A stretch of DNA of 64,000 bases from Eriocheir sinensis (GCF_024679095.1 NW_026110558.1:36598-100597); one strand, 5' to 3'; positions 38,161-50,250 are shown, counted from the first letter of the stretch. Made by a program: numbers and translations. The notes: generated from the letters alone by a model not told the origin.

Positions 38161-38942
38161 ATGATGTTAACGTCATATAAACTGCCTGCTAAATGTTACC
38201 ATTCATCATTTTCCTTTCTTCTCAGGTGGCGGCCCAGCACAAAAGACACATTATTCAGTGGCAGAAGAAATTGTGCTGGGCTTAATTCCTGTGGAGGCCA
38301 TCATGGGCCATCGTGGGATTCCAAACCCGGACCAATTGGCACTGACACAGGGTGAGACATAAAAATATATTTGCGTTATGATCAGAAATATGATTCTTAC
38401 TGAATGATAACGATTAACCATTGAATATTGTTATGTGTAATACTAACTACACATACACTATCTTGTGTTAACTACACAGTGTACACCAGAAAGTCAAAAT
38501 GTATACACATTAGTTATATTGTTGTAATATACATTTACAACCTAAAAAACAATACGTTAGGAGCAAGTTTCACATTTGAAATAGACCTAATACTTGTTAT
38601 ATATTTTTAGTCTTAATTCTACAGTAAATGTTAATTTAATTTATGATATTTAGTATCTAGGCACTAGGAGGCATAGATTCCTCAAGGCTCCCGGAGGTGT
38701 AGGAACTTAGCAATGGTTTAATAATACCGCTGTATATCATTTATATGTTGTGATTTCCGTACAGAATACCAAGATGATGAAACACCTTTAGATGAGGAGT
38801 AGGAGGAAGAGGAGTGGAGGCAGGTGCAGCCCACCGAGGTTATACCAGTGGATATGCCTGCGGCCCTTAATGACCATTTATATGTGGCATTTATGGGCAC
38901 CCCAAGACAGGCATCAAGGCCCAGGCCCTCAACGACCCACCA

Positions 38943-39063
38943 CCCCTATGCCCGCCCAGCCAACCACACTCCCACCCGCCCAGCCAGCCACACTCCCACC
39001 CGCCCAGCCAGCCACACTCCCACCCGCCCAGCCAGCCACACTCCCACCCGCCCAGCCAGCCAC
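38943..39063. repeat. 24 bp coding minisatellite in accessory gene exon 3
   Basis: About five copies of CCCACCCGCCCAGCCAGCCA with CACT, in frame as PTRPASHT repeats. Confidence 0.88.
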
Positions 39064-39270
39064 CGGAGAACTGCACAACATCCTGCACAGGACATTAACC
39101 TACTGGAGCAGATGTTTGAAGTGCAGAAGACACTCCACACTTCGGTGGAGAGGATGACCGACAGGCTGGAGCAAGCAATTGCTCGCGCTGGTTCAGAGAT
39201 TGCAGCTGCTATACGGTGTGCTGCAGGTAAACTGCCACAGTAATGTGCATGTTTATCTGCAGCACCCGCC

Positions 39271-39308
39271 TGCAGAGACCTCATGTTTGACAACTTGAGG
39301 TCTCTGCA
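39271..39308. other. Perfect 13 bp hairpin
   Basis: TGCAGAGACCTCA and TGAGGTCTCTGCA are separated by 12 bases. It lies just left of the large palindrome and may be a small insertion scar or a structured transcript element. Confidence 0.75.
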
Positions 39309-40113
39309 ATGGACAGTATTGGCTATCCGGTGGCGACTCGGAGACAAGTACTGTTTTGACTTAACTCAGTTCCTTTTTTTCTATTTCAGAAAAAAATAAT
39401 ACTGGCTGTCGTTTGGAGCCAAATGTGGTACCTGCTGGTAAAAAAAAAAAAAAGGATTTACCCTTTGCTGGTCAGATTTTAAGGCTTGCGTGGGTGTGGG
39501 GTGTGTGTGACCAGGGAGGGCGAATGTGCCCGCAGTCTCCTGAGCGGCCCAAATGGACAAAACACAGCTTGGGAGGTTTCGTATTTTTTTTTGCCCAGGG
39601 CTTTATTTTGCTCTCCAGTAGCTTAAAAATGATTTAACTTGCTGTCAAATAATTGTTCGTAGCTATTTTGACCTCTGGTCTTAAGATAAGTGTTTACAGA
39701 CGCCCTCTCGCTGGAGAGGATGTCTGTAAATCTCTTATCTTAAGGCCAGAGGTCAAAATAGCTACAGGTACTTCAACTAGCAATTATTCAACAGCAAGTT
39801 CAATCATTTTTAAGCTGCTGGGCAAAAAAATACGAAACCTCCCAAGCTGTGTTTTGCCCGTTTGGGCCGCTCAGGAGACTGTGGCACGCGTCACATTCGC
39901 CCCTCAGTGGTCACACACACCACACACAGACGCAAACCTTAAAACCTTACCAGCAAAGCATAAATGCATTTTTTTCTATCAGCAGGTACTACGTTTGGAC
40001 ATAAGGCTCCAAACGACAGCCATTATTATTTTCCAAACTAGAAAAGAGGAACCGAGTTAAGTCAGAACAGTACCTGTCTCCGAGTCACCGCCGGATAGCC
40101 AATACGGTCCATT
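39307..40113. mobile_element. Large foldback/palindromic element, arms of about 400 bp
   Basis: The left arm from CAATGGACAGTATTGG to about 39702 is repeated in reverse complement from about 39710 to CCAATACGGTCCATTG. The two arms match closely along their length, including TAGCTATTTTGACCTCTGG and its complement, around a tiny loop at GCT (CTCTCGCTGGAGAG). Small differences such as a 13 A run in one arm show they have aged. It fits a foldback-type MITE nested in the Harbinger element. No clear target duplication is visible. Confidence 0.85.
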
Positions 40114-40869
40114 GACGTACTCTGGGTAGCCAGGGGATTTATCCCCCGACTCGCCAAAGACCCAACTGTGCGGTGGACTTTCCGATGCCTTCACATTGGG
40201 CGAGCCCACCATCAGTGACGGGTGACGAGCAAAGCCTACAGAACTCCTACACCTTGAAGGAGGAACAGTTATATTTTTATAATGTGGATAAGTAAGAGAA
40301 CGGTTATATTTTTATAATGTGAAGTCAGAAGCTTTGGAATAATCACTGTGATATACATGTGTGTCGTTCATGTCACAAACACAAATAGCCATTGAATATA
40401 TTTATGCATTATGTATGTGTGATATTGGGAATCACTGTGATATACATATGTGTCATTCATGTCACCTAGTCAATATATTGTGTTACATTTGCATGTGATA
40501 TCTGCAACTCCTGTGATAGGCTGTGGTAGTCTTTTTATCATGCATACTATTGTCAGAACTATGCATGGCACAGTTACTTGTAAGTTGTGCCACTGCTACT
40601 GGACACTGTTCAAACAGGACAAGCTATTTAATGTGCAATATTGATGTAGGTTTTGTATACATTGTATGCAAACCCTGTTTTGGGTCTATTCGTTCATCTC
40701 AACTGTGATATTTAGTAAAGACCTTTGGTACTGATGTTATTTGCTCCCGTTTCATCTCATACCAGACTCATATGTGCAACTAAAGGTACAAATATGTATT
40801 TAATTTGGTTTCATGGGTGGGATAAGGCAATTGAGGTAGAGAATGATTATTTTTATGTGAAAATAAATG

Positions 40870-41465
40870 CAAAATAATTTTGAATGATGAGTGTAAATAC
40901 CTTGGATTAGTTATGTGCAAGCATTGGGGTATGGAGGGAGAGACAAGAGAAAGGGCATTGCAAGGAAGAAGGGTGGTAGAGTCTTTGGGACGTATCATGA
41001 ATGGCAGAAGTTTGAGCATGGAGGTAAAGAGGGATTTGAGAAATACAGTAATAGTACCAACCCTCACATATGCTAGTGAAACATGAAAGTCAATAGGTCT
41101 AGAATGCAGGCAGTGGAAAGGAGTTTTTTGAGAAGTGCTTGTGGTGTGACTAGAATGGCTGCAATGAGTAATGCAAGTGTGTATGAGCGTTTTGGAATAG
41201 GTCATGGGGATGAGGGAAGAAGTGAAGGGCAGACTTTAAAGTGGTTTGGTCACATGGAGCGAAGTGAGAGTAAGAGTCTATGATATGTGAGTGAGAGGGA
41301 GGAATGTTAGAAAATCTCCAGTGAAATGGAGATAGGGTGCAAGAGTACGTTAGGGAGAGGGGTGAAAGGTCCTTGAAACTTTGAGAAAGCAAGGGAGTGT
41401 CTGGAGAGATGGAAACTCGTCTGCCGTGGCCATCCCCTGGTGGGAGCTCATCCCTTTATTGTCGA
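40870..41465 (+). pseudogene. C-terminal fragment of a non-LTR reverse transcriptase of a different clade
   Basis: Reads DECKYLGLVMCKHWGMEGET, GRRVVESLGRIMNGRSLSME, VIVPTLTYASET then a stop. In shifted frames it continues as RSACGVTRMAAMSNASVYER, TLKWFGHMERS and finally WKLVCRGHPLVGAHP. The order YLG, PTLTYASETW, RxFGHxxR, RGHP is a common C-terminal signature of non-LTR ORF2 proteins outside the CR1 group. Several stops and frameshifts make it dead. I could not fix the clade. It is nested in the Harbinger element. Confidence 0.75.
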
Positions 41466-41716
41466 AATAAATCCCTTATGCAATAGTTAACCAGTAGCAT
41501 TTTCACTCTTTCAGCCCTTACACTGGTAAACTCTGGAGCAATCTTCCTTCATCTGTTTTTCCTCCTGCCTACAACACACTATTTCAAGAGGAGAATATTG
41601 ATCAGGACACCCACAAATTGTCCTCTCCTCTTAACTCTTTATTGGAGCAGTGATTTGTATTTGGTTTTATTTTTTTGTGCCCTTGCCCTCGAGCTGCTTC
41701 CTTTGCTTAACCCGTA
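41466..41716 (+). mobile_element. Jockey-like non-LTR 3' fragment, copy 1
   Basis: Contains a decayed C-terminal tail (LWSNLPSSVFPPAYNTLFQE) and a 3' end with TTTGTGCCCTTGCCCTCGAG. It matches, in order, the reverse complement of 61195-61470, so both are copies of one family. Confidence 0.7.
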
Positions 41717-41723
41717 CAGTGTT

Positions 41724-41871
<148 letters not shown>

Positions 41872-42469
41872 GTACCTCTTAGGGAAGTGTTTAGTACGTA
41901 TATATACGCTTGCTCTTTTGAGCAATTTTACACCCTTTATTTTTGTTTGTGTATGTAACATTGTTCATTGACAGTAAAAAGGAATATTTTTAAAAGTTTT
42001 TTGTGTTTCTAAAGAGATTCAAAATGGCCTTTCTGGACAAGTGTACGCATTCCAGCAAGCCATTATACAAGAAGGTATGTTACTTTCTTGTAGGTAAAAA
42101 GAAATCATAATTATAGAAAAAAGTAATCACACATTACGCAGTGATCCATATGCTTTTAATTTGATTAACCTGTGGTATGAACAGTACAGCTTCAGTTAGC
42201 ACAACAGTCATTACAGTACACAGGATAAATAATTACAGTCATAAACACAGGAAGATAATCACACAGGTCAGTCATATGCTTTTAATATGATTAAGGGGTT
42301 GTTGTGCCTTTGCCGGTAAATTGACTACCTCACTGCTGGGGTTCATCAGAATGTTATTTCATTGAAATGGGTTTTAGTTTTACCAGCAATGAGCACCTTC
42401 CCATTCCTCCATAAACATTCCTCGCCAACCTGGTTCATCACTAATCAATATCCGCACTCCCTGGGCAAG

Positions 42470-42710
42470 AGTGCAGAATGCTGAGATACATGGGGTATGT
42501 GAGATGGACAAGTAGGGTACCAAACTAGGTGATGAGACTGTGTGGTGTGGAGGTGGTGAACCTCTTGACCGAAGACGCTGAAGTTAGGGTTGACCGAAGA
42601 TCTGCTGGGCAGCATGTTGGTAACCCTCCACCACATGTCCATGGCTGAAACTCTCAGCGTCTTGCGGTGGGAAACGAGTCCTATGGATCACCACGTACAC
42701 ACATTCTGAA
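42470..42710 (-). mobile_element. tRNA-derived SINE, head-truncated copy
   Basis: Shares TTGCGGTGGGA, CTCAGCGTCTT and GTCCATGGCTGAA, then CAGCATGTTGGTAACCCTCC, with the fuller copies at 42825 and 48200. The tRNA-like A box is lost at its head. Confidence 0.65.
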
Positions 42711-42824
42711 ACACATGGTTAAGGAACAAGTTAAATGGCTACTGTGCATATGTGAGGTTAGTTATGTTATATGAAGCAGAGAAATGGCCAACAATTAAAG
42801 AGTTGAAGAGGATGATAAGCAAGT

Positions 42825-43090
42825 CAAGAGTACAGAGTGCTGAAATGTATAAGGTATGTGAGAGGGACAATTAGGGTATCAAACTAGGTGATGAGAATGT
42901 GTGGTGAGGAAGTGTTAGCCCCTGGTGCCTCTCTTGATCAAAGATGCAGAAGTTAAGGTTGACTGAAGATCTGGGCAGCATGTTGGTAACCCTCCACCAA
43001 GTGTCCATGGCTGAATTCTCTCAGCGTCTTGCAATGGGAGTACAGTCCTCTGGATCCTACACACGCTGACCACTCGGCCACCGGTGCACC
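42825..43090 (-). mobile_element. tRNA-derived SINE in Harbinger copy 1
   Basis: On the minus strand it starts GGTGCACCGGTGGCCGAGTG, with the A-box-like TGGCCGAGTGGTCAG typical of tRNA-Ser/Leu heads, followed by a non-tRNA body ending near CAGCATGTTGGTAACC. The B box is not clear. The same SINE sits at the homologous position in Harbinger copy 2. Confidence 0.7.
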
Positions 43091-43286
43091 ATACGCAAAT
43101 GGCAGGTGTAAGCTGATATTAATTAGATATTAATAATAATTAACATAAATTCAGATCAAGAAAGATGAGCATGTGGTCATTATGGTTTCTTGTTTTATTC
43201 TTATGCTCCAACTGTGAGTTCTGCACATTTACATATGAAAGCAATCTATTAATAACTGCAAGGTCTACATATATGCCTACCTATAC

Positions 43287-44842
43287 TCAGGAAAAGAAGT
43301 TTCTAATAATTTCCTGCCTGACAACTTGACCAGGAACCTGTCTGTTGTCTCTCACAGGCTGAACTGGTACTTCTTCTTCTTGCACAAGATCACCAACATA
43401 GGGAATGCGACGATCCACACAGTAGTTGTGCAGGAGCATGCAAGAAGTCGCAATCTTCATTGTCTTCTCGGGGTCGTACTGCAAACTTCCTCCTGACTCG
43501 TGAAGGCACCTGAACCTTGACTTGAGGATCCCAAACGTCCGCTCAACAATGCATCTTGTCCTTCGATGACTCTGGTTGTAGCGTTCCTCCCCAGGTGTTA
43601 TCAGGTGTACAACTGGGGTCATCAGGAATGGCTCCAGAGGATACCCACTGTCTCCTGTGAAATGGAAAATTCATTAATTCATTATTCATTTAGCATAGGA
43701 ACAATTTGAGTATGGGTAGCTGTGCCTTGGTGTTGTCAATAATGCTAAAAAAATTGCAGTGATATTTTGTTACTTTTGTACTGATGGTAACCCAACTGTG
43801 GCTGGCTGCTTGTAATCACTAAGAAAGTTGTTGAACTGCCAGACCCTCATAATAATACCATTTACTGTTGACATCATGTATAGACGAGCTTGATGAGTAA
43901 CATGATGTGGCATTGACAATGTAGTGTTATGTGAGACAGTCTTTCCACTACGAAATGCATGAAAACTATGTTAAAAATTTTAATGTCATATGCAGTTCTA
44001 CTAAGAGTTTTGTTATCATAACAATATGACATGTCTAGAAGGTTAACATTCATTAACATGTAATCACAAGATATAATATACAATTATGAGGTTTTTTCTA
44101 TGCAGGCAAAAATCTGAACATGTAGGCATGTGGTACGAAAGCACAGGTAATTTGATAGAATTACATGGAATATATAAGGAAACATACCTATTAAAAGAGC
44201 ATCTCCAAAATGACCAGCAAGGAACCGCTGCTTAAGGGCACAGTGTCTCCATATAAAGGAATCATGTGTGCTCCCTGGGTAACTGGCGTCGTAGCTGATG
44301 ATCTTGTTGTTGGTGTCACCCACAGCCTGTATATTTAGGGAGTGAAATTGTTTCCGGTTGACATAAATCTCTTCATTTTCCTCTGGGGCCTTGATGCGAA
44401 TGTGGGTTCCATCAATGGCACCTATCACTCTTGGAAAGTTACCAGTGCGTCTGAAGTCCTGCATAGCTCTGTTGATATCTATTGCTGTGGTTGGCATCTT
44501 TATCTCTTGACTGGCCTTTACACAAAGTACTTGAGTTACTTTGTCAATGGCCCTACTAACACTTGATTGGTCCATTCCAACAGTGTCTCCAATAACAGTT
44601 TGGAAGCTGCCACTTGCAAAAAACCTTAGTGCAGCCAGAACCTGGGTGTGAGTTGGGAGTGCATGTGCCCTCCTGGTTCTCCTTTCCAGGTGGGGACGCA
44701 GCTCATCACAGAGCCTGATGATTTCTTGACGGGGAAATCTATACACCCGCAACAGATGTTCATCACTAACGTGTAGTGGGTCAAGTGGGTCCCGATATCT
44801 CCTTTCTCTGCGCAGTCTGCGATTGAAAACGTATACCAACAT
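43287..44842 (-). CDS. PIF/Harbinger transposase (HARBI1-like), two exons, apparently intact
   Basis: Exon 1 is 44842-44188 and exon 2 is 43654-43287, joined across a 533 bp intron (donor GTATGT, acceptor TTCACAG). The product is 340 residues, close to HARBI1 length. N-terminal helix-turn-helix region: YRFPRQEIIRLCDELRPHL and ASGSFQTVIGDTVGMDQSSV. DDE nuclease: VIGAIDGTHIRIKAP (first Asp), ISYDASYPGSTHDSF (second Asp), GDSGYPLEPFLMTP, and RTRCIVERTFGILKSRF (Glu). These are the catalytic residues of the family that cuts and pastes the element by its terminal repeats. The start is uncertain: copy 2 has ATGGAGCTTG upstream in frame, while here a 2-base loss shifts it, leaving ATG at 44842. Confidence 0.9.
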
Positions 44843-44916
44843 ACTCCATCTGTGAAACACAGAAATAACCACATTACTAGAATTAAGTAGAACAACACCC
44901 TGCCCTTCCCAGCCCC

Positions 44917-45245
44917 AGTGACTCTTGCTACGCTCAAACAACGCTATTCATATGCATGGAAGCTTTAAGAACTCCATGGGATTAAGAAATATTGATGAAA
45001 ACAACCCACATCACTGCCTCATGAGCCCAACCTTATTTCTCCATAACCAGCCCACGTATCATCGTAATTGTCCTTCATGTGACTCTTGCTACGCTCAAAC
45101 AACAATATTCATATGCATGGAAGCTTTAAGAACTCCATGGGATTAAGATATATTGATGAAAACAACCCACACCACTGCCTCATGAGCCCTACCTTATTTC
45201 TCCATAACCAGCCCACATATCATCGTAATTGTCCTTCATGTGACT
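44917..45245. repeat. 161 bp subterminal tandem repeat, two copies plus a partial
   Basis: The unit begins GACTCTTGCTACGCTCAAAC and contains ATGCATGGAAGCTTTAAGA. It lies between the transposase start and the right terminus. Copy 2 has the related array expanded to four units. Confidence 0.88.
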
Positions 45246-45524
45246 CTTGCCACCTTAATGTAAAGCTATACAAAGGTAGGAGCTCAAACACGTACCTTAT
45301 ATTGTGTATAGAGGTGGAGATGTGGATGAGGCGGAAACACTTCTTCAATGGCGACGGGTTAGGACGGAAACTGGTCGGATCTAGCCCCGCTCCCGAGCAG
45401 TCAGGCTGAGGGGCACAAGATGGCGTCTAGGACGTTTTTTGAACATCGCACGGGGCAGCACTTGCGACCACAATGGCGGATTTAGGACCAAATGTTGAGA
45501 TACGACCGTTTGAGCATCCGCCGC

Positions 45525-45816
45525 CTAGTGCGCCTGCGCCCTTGCCGGGTCCTTTTATTCATCTGTGATTGGTTTAGGTACGATGGAGATGGTCGGTGAT
45601 TGGTCAGGGGTCACTAAGGCTTGCTTTGGTCCACATTGGAACGGGAAGTCACGGAGTACGGGCGACACGGCTCTGTCACTCTTCGGTGTATTTTTAACCT
45701 TTTATCCTGTGCTCCAGCGTTTGCAGCGATCCTGAAAGGTGAGAATAGCGGTGATTGTGTGGCAGGATGTGTTAGGGGGTGAGGGGGGGCGGGGGGCGTG
45801 CTAATTAACAGGACAG
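45525..45816. other. Spacer between the two Harbinger copies
   Basis: The left part is unique. The right part (45733-45816) matches the G-rich host repeat that resumes at 50511, so it is the interrupted insertion target of copy 2. Confidence 0.6.
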
Positions 45817-46164
45817 GCGCCGGATGCTCAAAGGTGGTGGTAACTTATCCCCGGAGACGGTTGTAAGTCACGGGTCGCGTCGCAAGTTTGCTCCGCGCTA
45901 GGACCGTCCTCCGCAGCGATGCACAGCGCGGTCGCCGCGGCGTGCTAAGGGTCAGCCCTATGGTTCACGAGTGAGGCGGTAGAGGGCGGGCAGCTCACCA
46001 GCTGAAGTGGATGCAACCAATGGAAATCAGTGAAACAAAAAAGACAGCCAATCAGGATCAAGGAAGGTTATTGCAAAAAAACGGCGCCAGAGACGAAAAC
46101 TACCGCGAGTCAGTATTTCCTCAAGTCCGTACAGCCAAGCTAAGATGGGGAAGACTAGTGAATA

Positions 46165-46431
46165 TTGGCCGGAGAGGAGGTTGCCGTGCAGGAAATAACG
46201 ACGGTCAAGAGTTTAGAACTGGGGCAGTTGTCAGGCGCGGCAAAGAGGTGTGGGTTAGAGGTGAACAACGTATGCTATGTGTGTGGGTACGAGAGGAAGT
46301 TAGAGGCTCAGGAATGCATAATACGTGCATTGAGGAGTGAGATGAGGGAGCTAAGGAAGAGGTTTGACAGTGCTCAGGAGAGGCAAGAGGCGATGGACAA
46401 GGGAGAGGCAGGTGTGAGCACGGGTGCCTGA
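46165..46431 (+). CDS. Small unidentified frame with CxxC and coiled coil in Harbinger copy 2
   Basis: 88 codons: LGQLSGAAKRCGLEVNNVCY, VCGYERKLEAQECIIRALRS, EMRELRKRFDSAQERQEAM. A possible zinc-binding C-x-x-C is followed by a strong heptad-like helix. A decayed relative lies at 47220-47330 (GVLSGATKRC, HYRCPVCERGD). It lies where copy 1 has its accessory gene, so it could be another gene carried by the transposon or a captured retroelement ORF1. Function unknown. Confidence 0.35.
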   Translation: MAGEEVAVQEITTVKSLELGQLSGAAKRCGLEVNNVCYVCGYERKLEAQECIIRALRSEMRELRKRFDSAQERQEAMDKGEAGVSTGA

Positions 46432-48199
46432 TGGGGGGAAGAAAGGTGTGACATTCATGTATGGGTGAAAGGGGGGGTGACGATATGATTGAGCACATGC
46501 TACTTGAGTGATGTATATGAGAGAAAAGGGGATTATGGTAACAGTTGTGACCGAATGGAATAGGATGTTGGAGAGGGATGTAAAAAGGTTAAATGCATGC
46601 AATATTATTTCAGCTGAGGTAATTTTCAAAGCAGGCAATTGTTGTCATTCAGTAGATCATGTCATCCTTCATCATCAGAAATCATTTTCAAGACTCAATT
46701 CTGACCTGTCACATTGCGTAGATTTTAATTGTCATTCTTAGTCAGTTGAGGTCATCTTGAAGCCAACAATTCTTGTTTCATAGTTCAATTCTTGTCATTC
46801 TTTCTCTTTTTGTTCCTCAGGTATATTTTGCAAATTGATATCATATTTATTTCCATTTATTTAATTTTGGGAGCAGGCATTAAGGCCAGGTTACCTTATA
46901 TTTAGTTCAATTAGGTCAGATCAGGTTAGGTTAGATTTAATTTGATTAGGGTAGTTAGTTTTAATTGTGTTCAATGAATGTGTAATATGCTTCAGTTATA
47001 TAATGTGTACTCGCCATTGCCAATGGAGCTTGGGAATAATAACACATGACTTAGTCATTCACTTTTTTTATTGGATTAACCCGCAGCTTGGGTAGATATT
47101 ACAGCTTGATGTAGCACGTAACAGCTAATACAGCACAACAAATAAGTAATTACTGAGAAATCATATATACAGGAAGGTAGTTGGTGTGGAAGAGAAATGG
47201 CTACTAACTCTGCCCTGTGCACAGGGAGTGTTAAGTGGTGCCACAAAGAGATGCTCAGGGCTGAGAAATGTATATCAAGTAGGGGTGCATTATAGGTGCC
47301 CAGTTTGTGAAAGAGGGGACAGGAAACAGAGGAAATATGTAATCGGGACTGCGTGGAAAAGCAGAGGGAAGGAAAGGACCTGCAGAAGCCAACGCCTCAA
47401 CAGACTATTTGAAATGGTTTGACTATAGTAAGTCTGCTGGTCAACAGAAAAATATTCTTAATGTCGTGCCTGGCATGGGCACTCCTTAATAATGTTGGTT
47501 AATTATACCTCAAAGTAGAATTAATTGTTGATCACTTAAACCAGAGAGTAAAATTAGTAGTTTATTTACGAAGTCTTATAAGGCACCGTTATCGCATACA
47601 GGGTTATCATCTGCCAAATAATATGGGCAGCGTGACTTTAAGAATATTACTTAAGGTAAATATATTTGTTTAAAGATTCTGATGATGAATTAAGGGTCAA
47701 GGGACAGGATTCAGCCATACAAGACTAAATTGTCGCTCATAACACTTAGAACTCAGTCTAATTATAAACTAACATGTAAACACAAGAAACAAGTAGCACC
47801 AACACACAAACAAAACCTATCAAGTGTTCCCACTAACATGTGGTAAAAAACCTGCTCATTCAGTCTAACACCACTCATCAACTTAATTAAGCCTTGACTA
47901 CAACTACCGAGTGTTTGCACTCCACCGTGGTTACCCCTGATAATGACACACACACCATTTGTCCTTTTCCCTCTTTCCTCCTCCCGCACACAACCCCCAG
48001 GGCATGCTGGCTTGGGTCCCAACAGCAGTCAGCCAGCCTACCATCAGACAGACTTACTTCGACACCTCTGTCTGGGGCGATACCTCGTATAAGAGTCCTT
48101 AAATATAATATTATAGCCTAGGTATATTGAACACTTCTATGTATGTGAGGCCGGTTATGCTATACGAACCAACAAGTTGGAGAGGATGACATGGAGCCA
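46432..48199. other. Interior of Harbinger copy 2, mostly non-coding
   Basis: AT-rich sequence. A stretch near 46980-47170 aligns with 42100-42260 of copy 1. The decayed CxxC relative noted above is at 47220-47330. No intact gene seen. Confidence 0.5.
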
Positions 48200-48466
48200 A
48201 GAGTGCAGAATGCTGAGATACATGGGCCATGTGAGATGGACAAGTAGGGTATCAAACTAGGTGATAAGAATGAGTGGTGTGGAGGTGGTGCCCCTCTTGA
48301 TCAAAGACGCTGAAGTTAGGGTTGACTGAAGATCTGCCGGGCAGCATGTTGGTAACCCTCCGCCACTTGTCAATGGTTGAAAACTCTCAGCGTCTTGCGG
48401 TGGGAGTAGAGTCCTCTGGATCACCACGTACACACGCTGACCACTCGGCCACCGGTGCACCATATG
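48200..48466 (-). mobile_element. tRNA-derived SINE in Harbinger copy 2
   Basis: Minus-strand head GTGCACCGGTGGCCGAGTGG with A box at 48451-48439, and a body shared with the copies at 42470 and 42825. The sequence just right of it (TGCAGGTGTAAGCTGATATT) is the same as in copy 1. Confidence 0.75.
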
Positions 48467-48641
48467 CAATCTGCAGGTGTAAGCTGATATTAATTACATA
48501 TTAATAATAATCGCCATATAAATTATGATCAAGAATGCCGAACATGTGGCCATTATGACTTCTTGTTTTGTTCTTATGCACATTCACATTTGAAAGTAAT
48601 CTATTACTAACTGCAAGGTCTACATATATGCATACCTATAC

Positions 48642-49420
48642 TCAGGAAAAGAAGTTTCTAATAAATCCCTGCCTGACAACTTGACCAGGAATCAGTCTGT
48701 TGTTTCTCACAGGCTGAACTGTTACTTCTTCTGCAGCGATCCACTCAGTAGTTGTGCAGGAGCATACAAGAAGTCGCAATCTTCATAGTCTTCTTGGGGT
48801 CATACTGCAAACTTCCTCCTGACTTATGTAGGCACCTGCACCTTGACTTGAGGATCCCAAAGGTCCGTTCGACAACGCATCTTGTCCTGTGATGACTTGT
48901 TGTAGCGCTCCTCCCCAGGTGTTGTCGGCCGTGCAACTGGGGTCATCAGGAATGGCTCCAGAGGATACGCAGTGTCTCCTGTGAAGTTGAAAATTCATTA
49001 ATGCATTATTTATCATTATGAAATGCATGAAAACTATCTTAAAAATTCTATTAATATCTATTGCTGTGGTTGACATCTTTATCTCATGACTGGCCTTTTC
49101 ACAAAGTACCCGAGTTACTTTATCAATGGCCCTTGATTGGCCATTTCCAACACCGTTTCCAATAACACCTTGAAAGCTGCCACTCGCAAAAACCTTAGTG
49201 TAGCCAGAACCTGGGTGTGTGTTGGGAGTGCATGTGCCCTCCTGGTTCTCCTTTCCAGGTGGGGGCGCAACTCATCACAGAGCCTGATGATTTCCTGACG
49301 GGGAAATCTATACACCTGCACCAGGTGCTCATCACTGACATGTAGTGGGTTGAGTGGGTCCCGATATCTCCTTTCCCTGCACAGTCTGCGATTGAAAATG
49401 TATGCCGCAACAAGCTCCAT
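48642..49420 (-). pseudogene. Harbinger transposase remnant, catalytic core deleted
   Basis: Starts MELVAAYIFNRRLCRERRYR and keeps YRFPRQEIIRLCDELRPHL, then frameshifts after LRFLRVAAFK. After ATAIDINR-type sequence (TTAIDINR) it jumps into intron sequence, deleting the region with the first two catalytic Asp. The exon 2 remnant (ERTFGILKSRCRCLHKSGGS) has several indels. It could not make an active transposase. Confidence 0.9.
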
Positions 49421-49659
49421 CTGTGAAACACAAAAATAACTACATTACTAGACAGGACTAGAACATACGGTAATTATTTAAGACACATAATTGTAACCTA
49501 ATTAAATGGCCCTTAAAAGGTAAAGAAATATCAATGTTACGGTAAGCTAATTAAATGTCCCTTAAAAGGAAAAGAAATATCAATGTTGCTGTTATCTAAA
49601 AATAAATTGAGGACGTAAAGCAAATAACAATAATAATAAAGAAAGAAACATGTTTAAAA

Positions 49660-50250
49660 AATATGAGTACAGCTCCCCGAGCCAAAGCCTTATTAGCTAC
49701 AAATCTCCATAACTAACACACAAATCATGCATGAAAGACGTCCCTGTCACCATGCCACGTTAAAGTAAACCTATACACATGTATGGAGGCTATTACAGCT
49801 TCATGGGATAAACAATATTAATCAAAGCCACCCGAGCCAAAGCCTTATTGGCTACACTTTAATTTCCACAACTAATGCACAAATCATGCATGAGAGACGT
49901 TCCTGTGACCCATGCCACGTTAAAGTAAACCTCTACACATGTATGGAGGCTGTTACAGCTTCATTGGATAAGAAATATTGATCCAAGCCAAAGCCTTTTC
50001 GGCTACGTTTAAATCTCCACAACTAACGCACAAATCATGCATGAGAGACGTTCCTGTGACCCTTGCCACGTTAAAAAAAAGCTATACATATGTATGGAGG
50101 CTATAAGAGCTGCATGGGATAAGAAATATTGATGTATGCCAACCAAGCCTCCGCCTAAATCAGCTACACTAAATCTCACAACTAACCCACACATCATGCG
50201 TAAAAGGCGTTCCTGTGACTCTTGCCACCTTAATGTAAAGCTATACGTAA
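49660..50250. repeat. About 151-161 bp subterminal tandem repeat, four copies
   Basis: Units share GACGTTCCTGTGACCC, TGCCACGTTAAAGTAAACC and ACACATGTATGGAGGCT, related to the 161 bp units of copy 1. Confidence 0.88.

Noticed and set aside
38891..39347. Minus-strand frames with WLGGWECG repeats
   Set aside because: Antisense of the 24 bp minisatellite in accessory gene exon 3.
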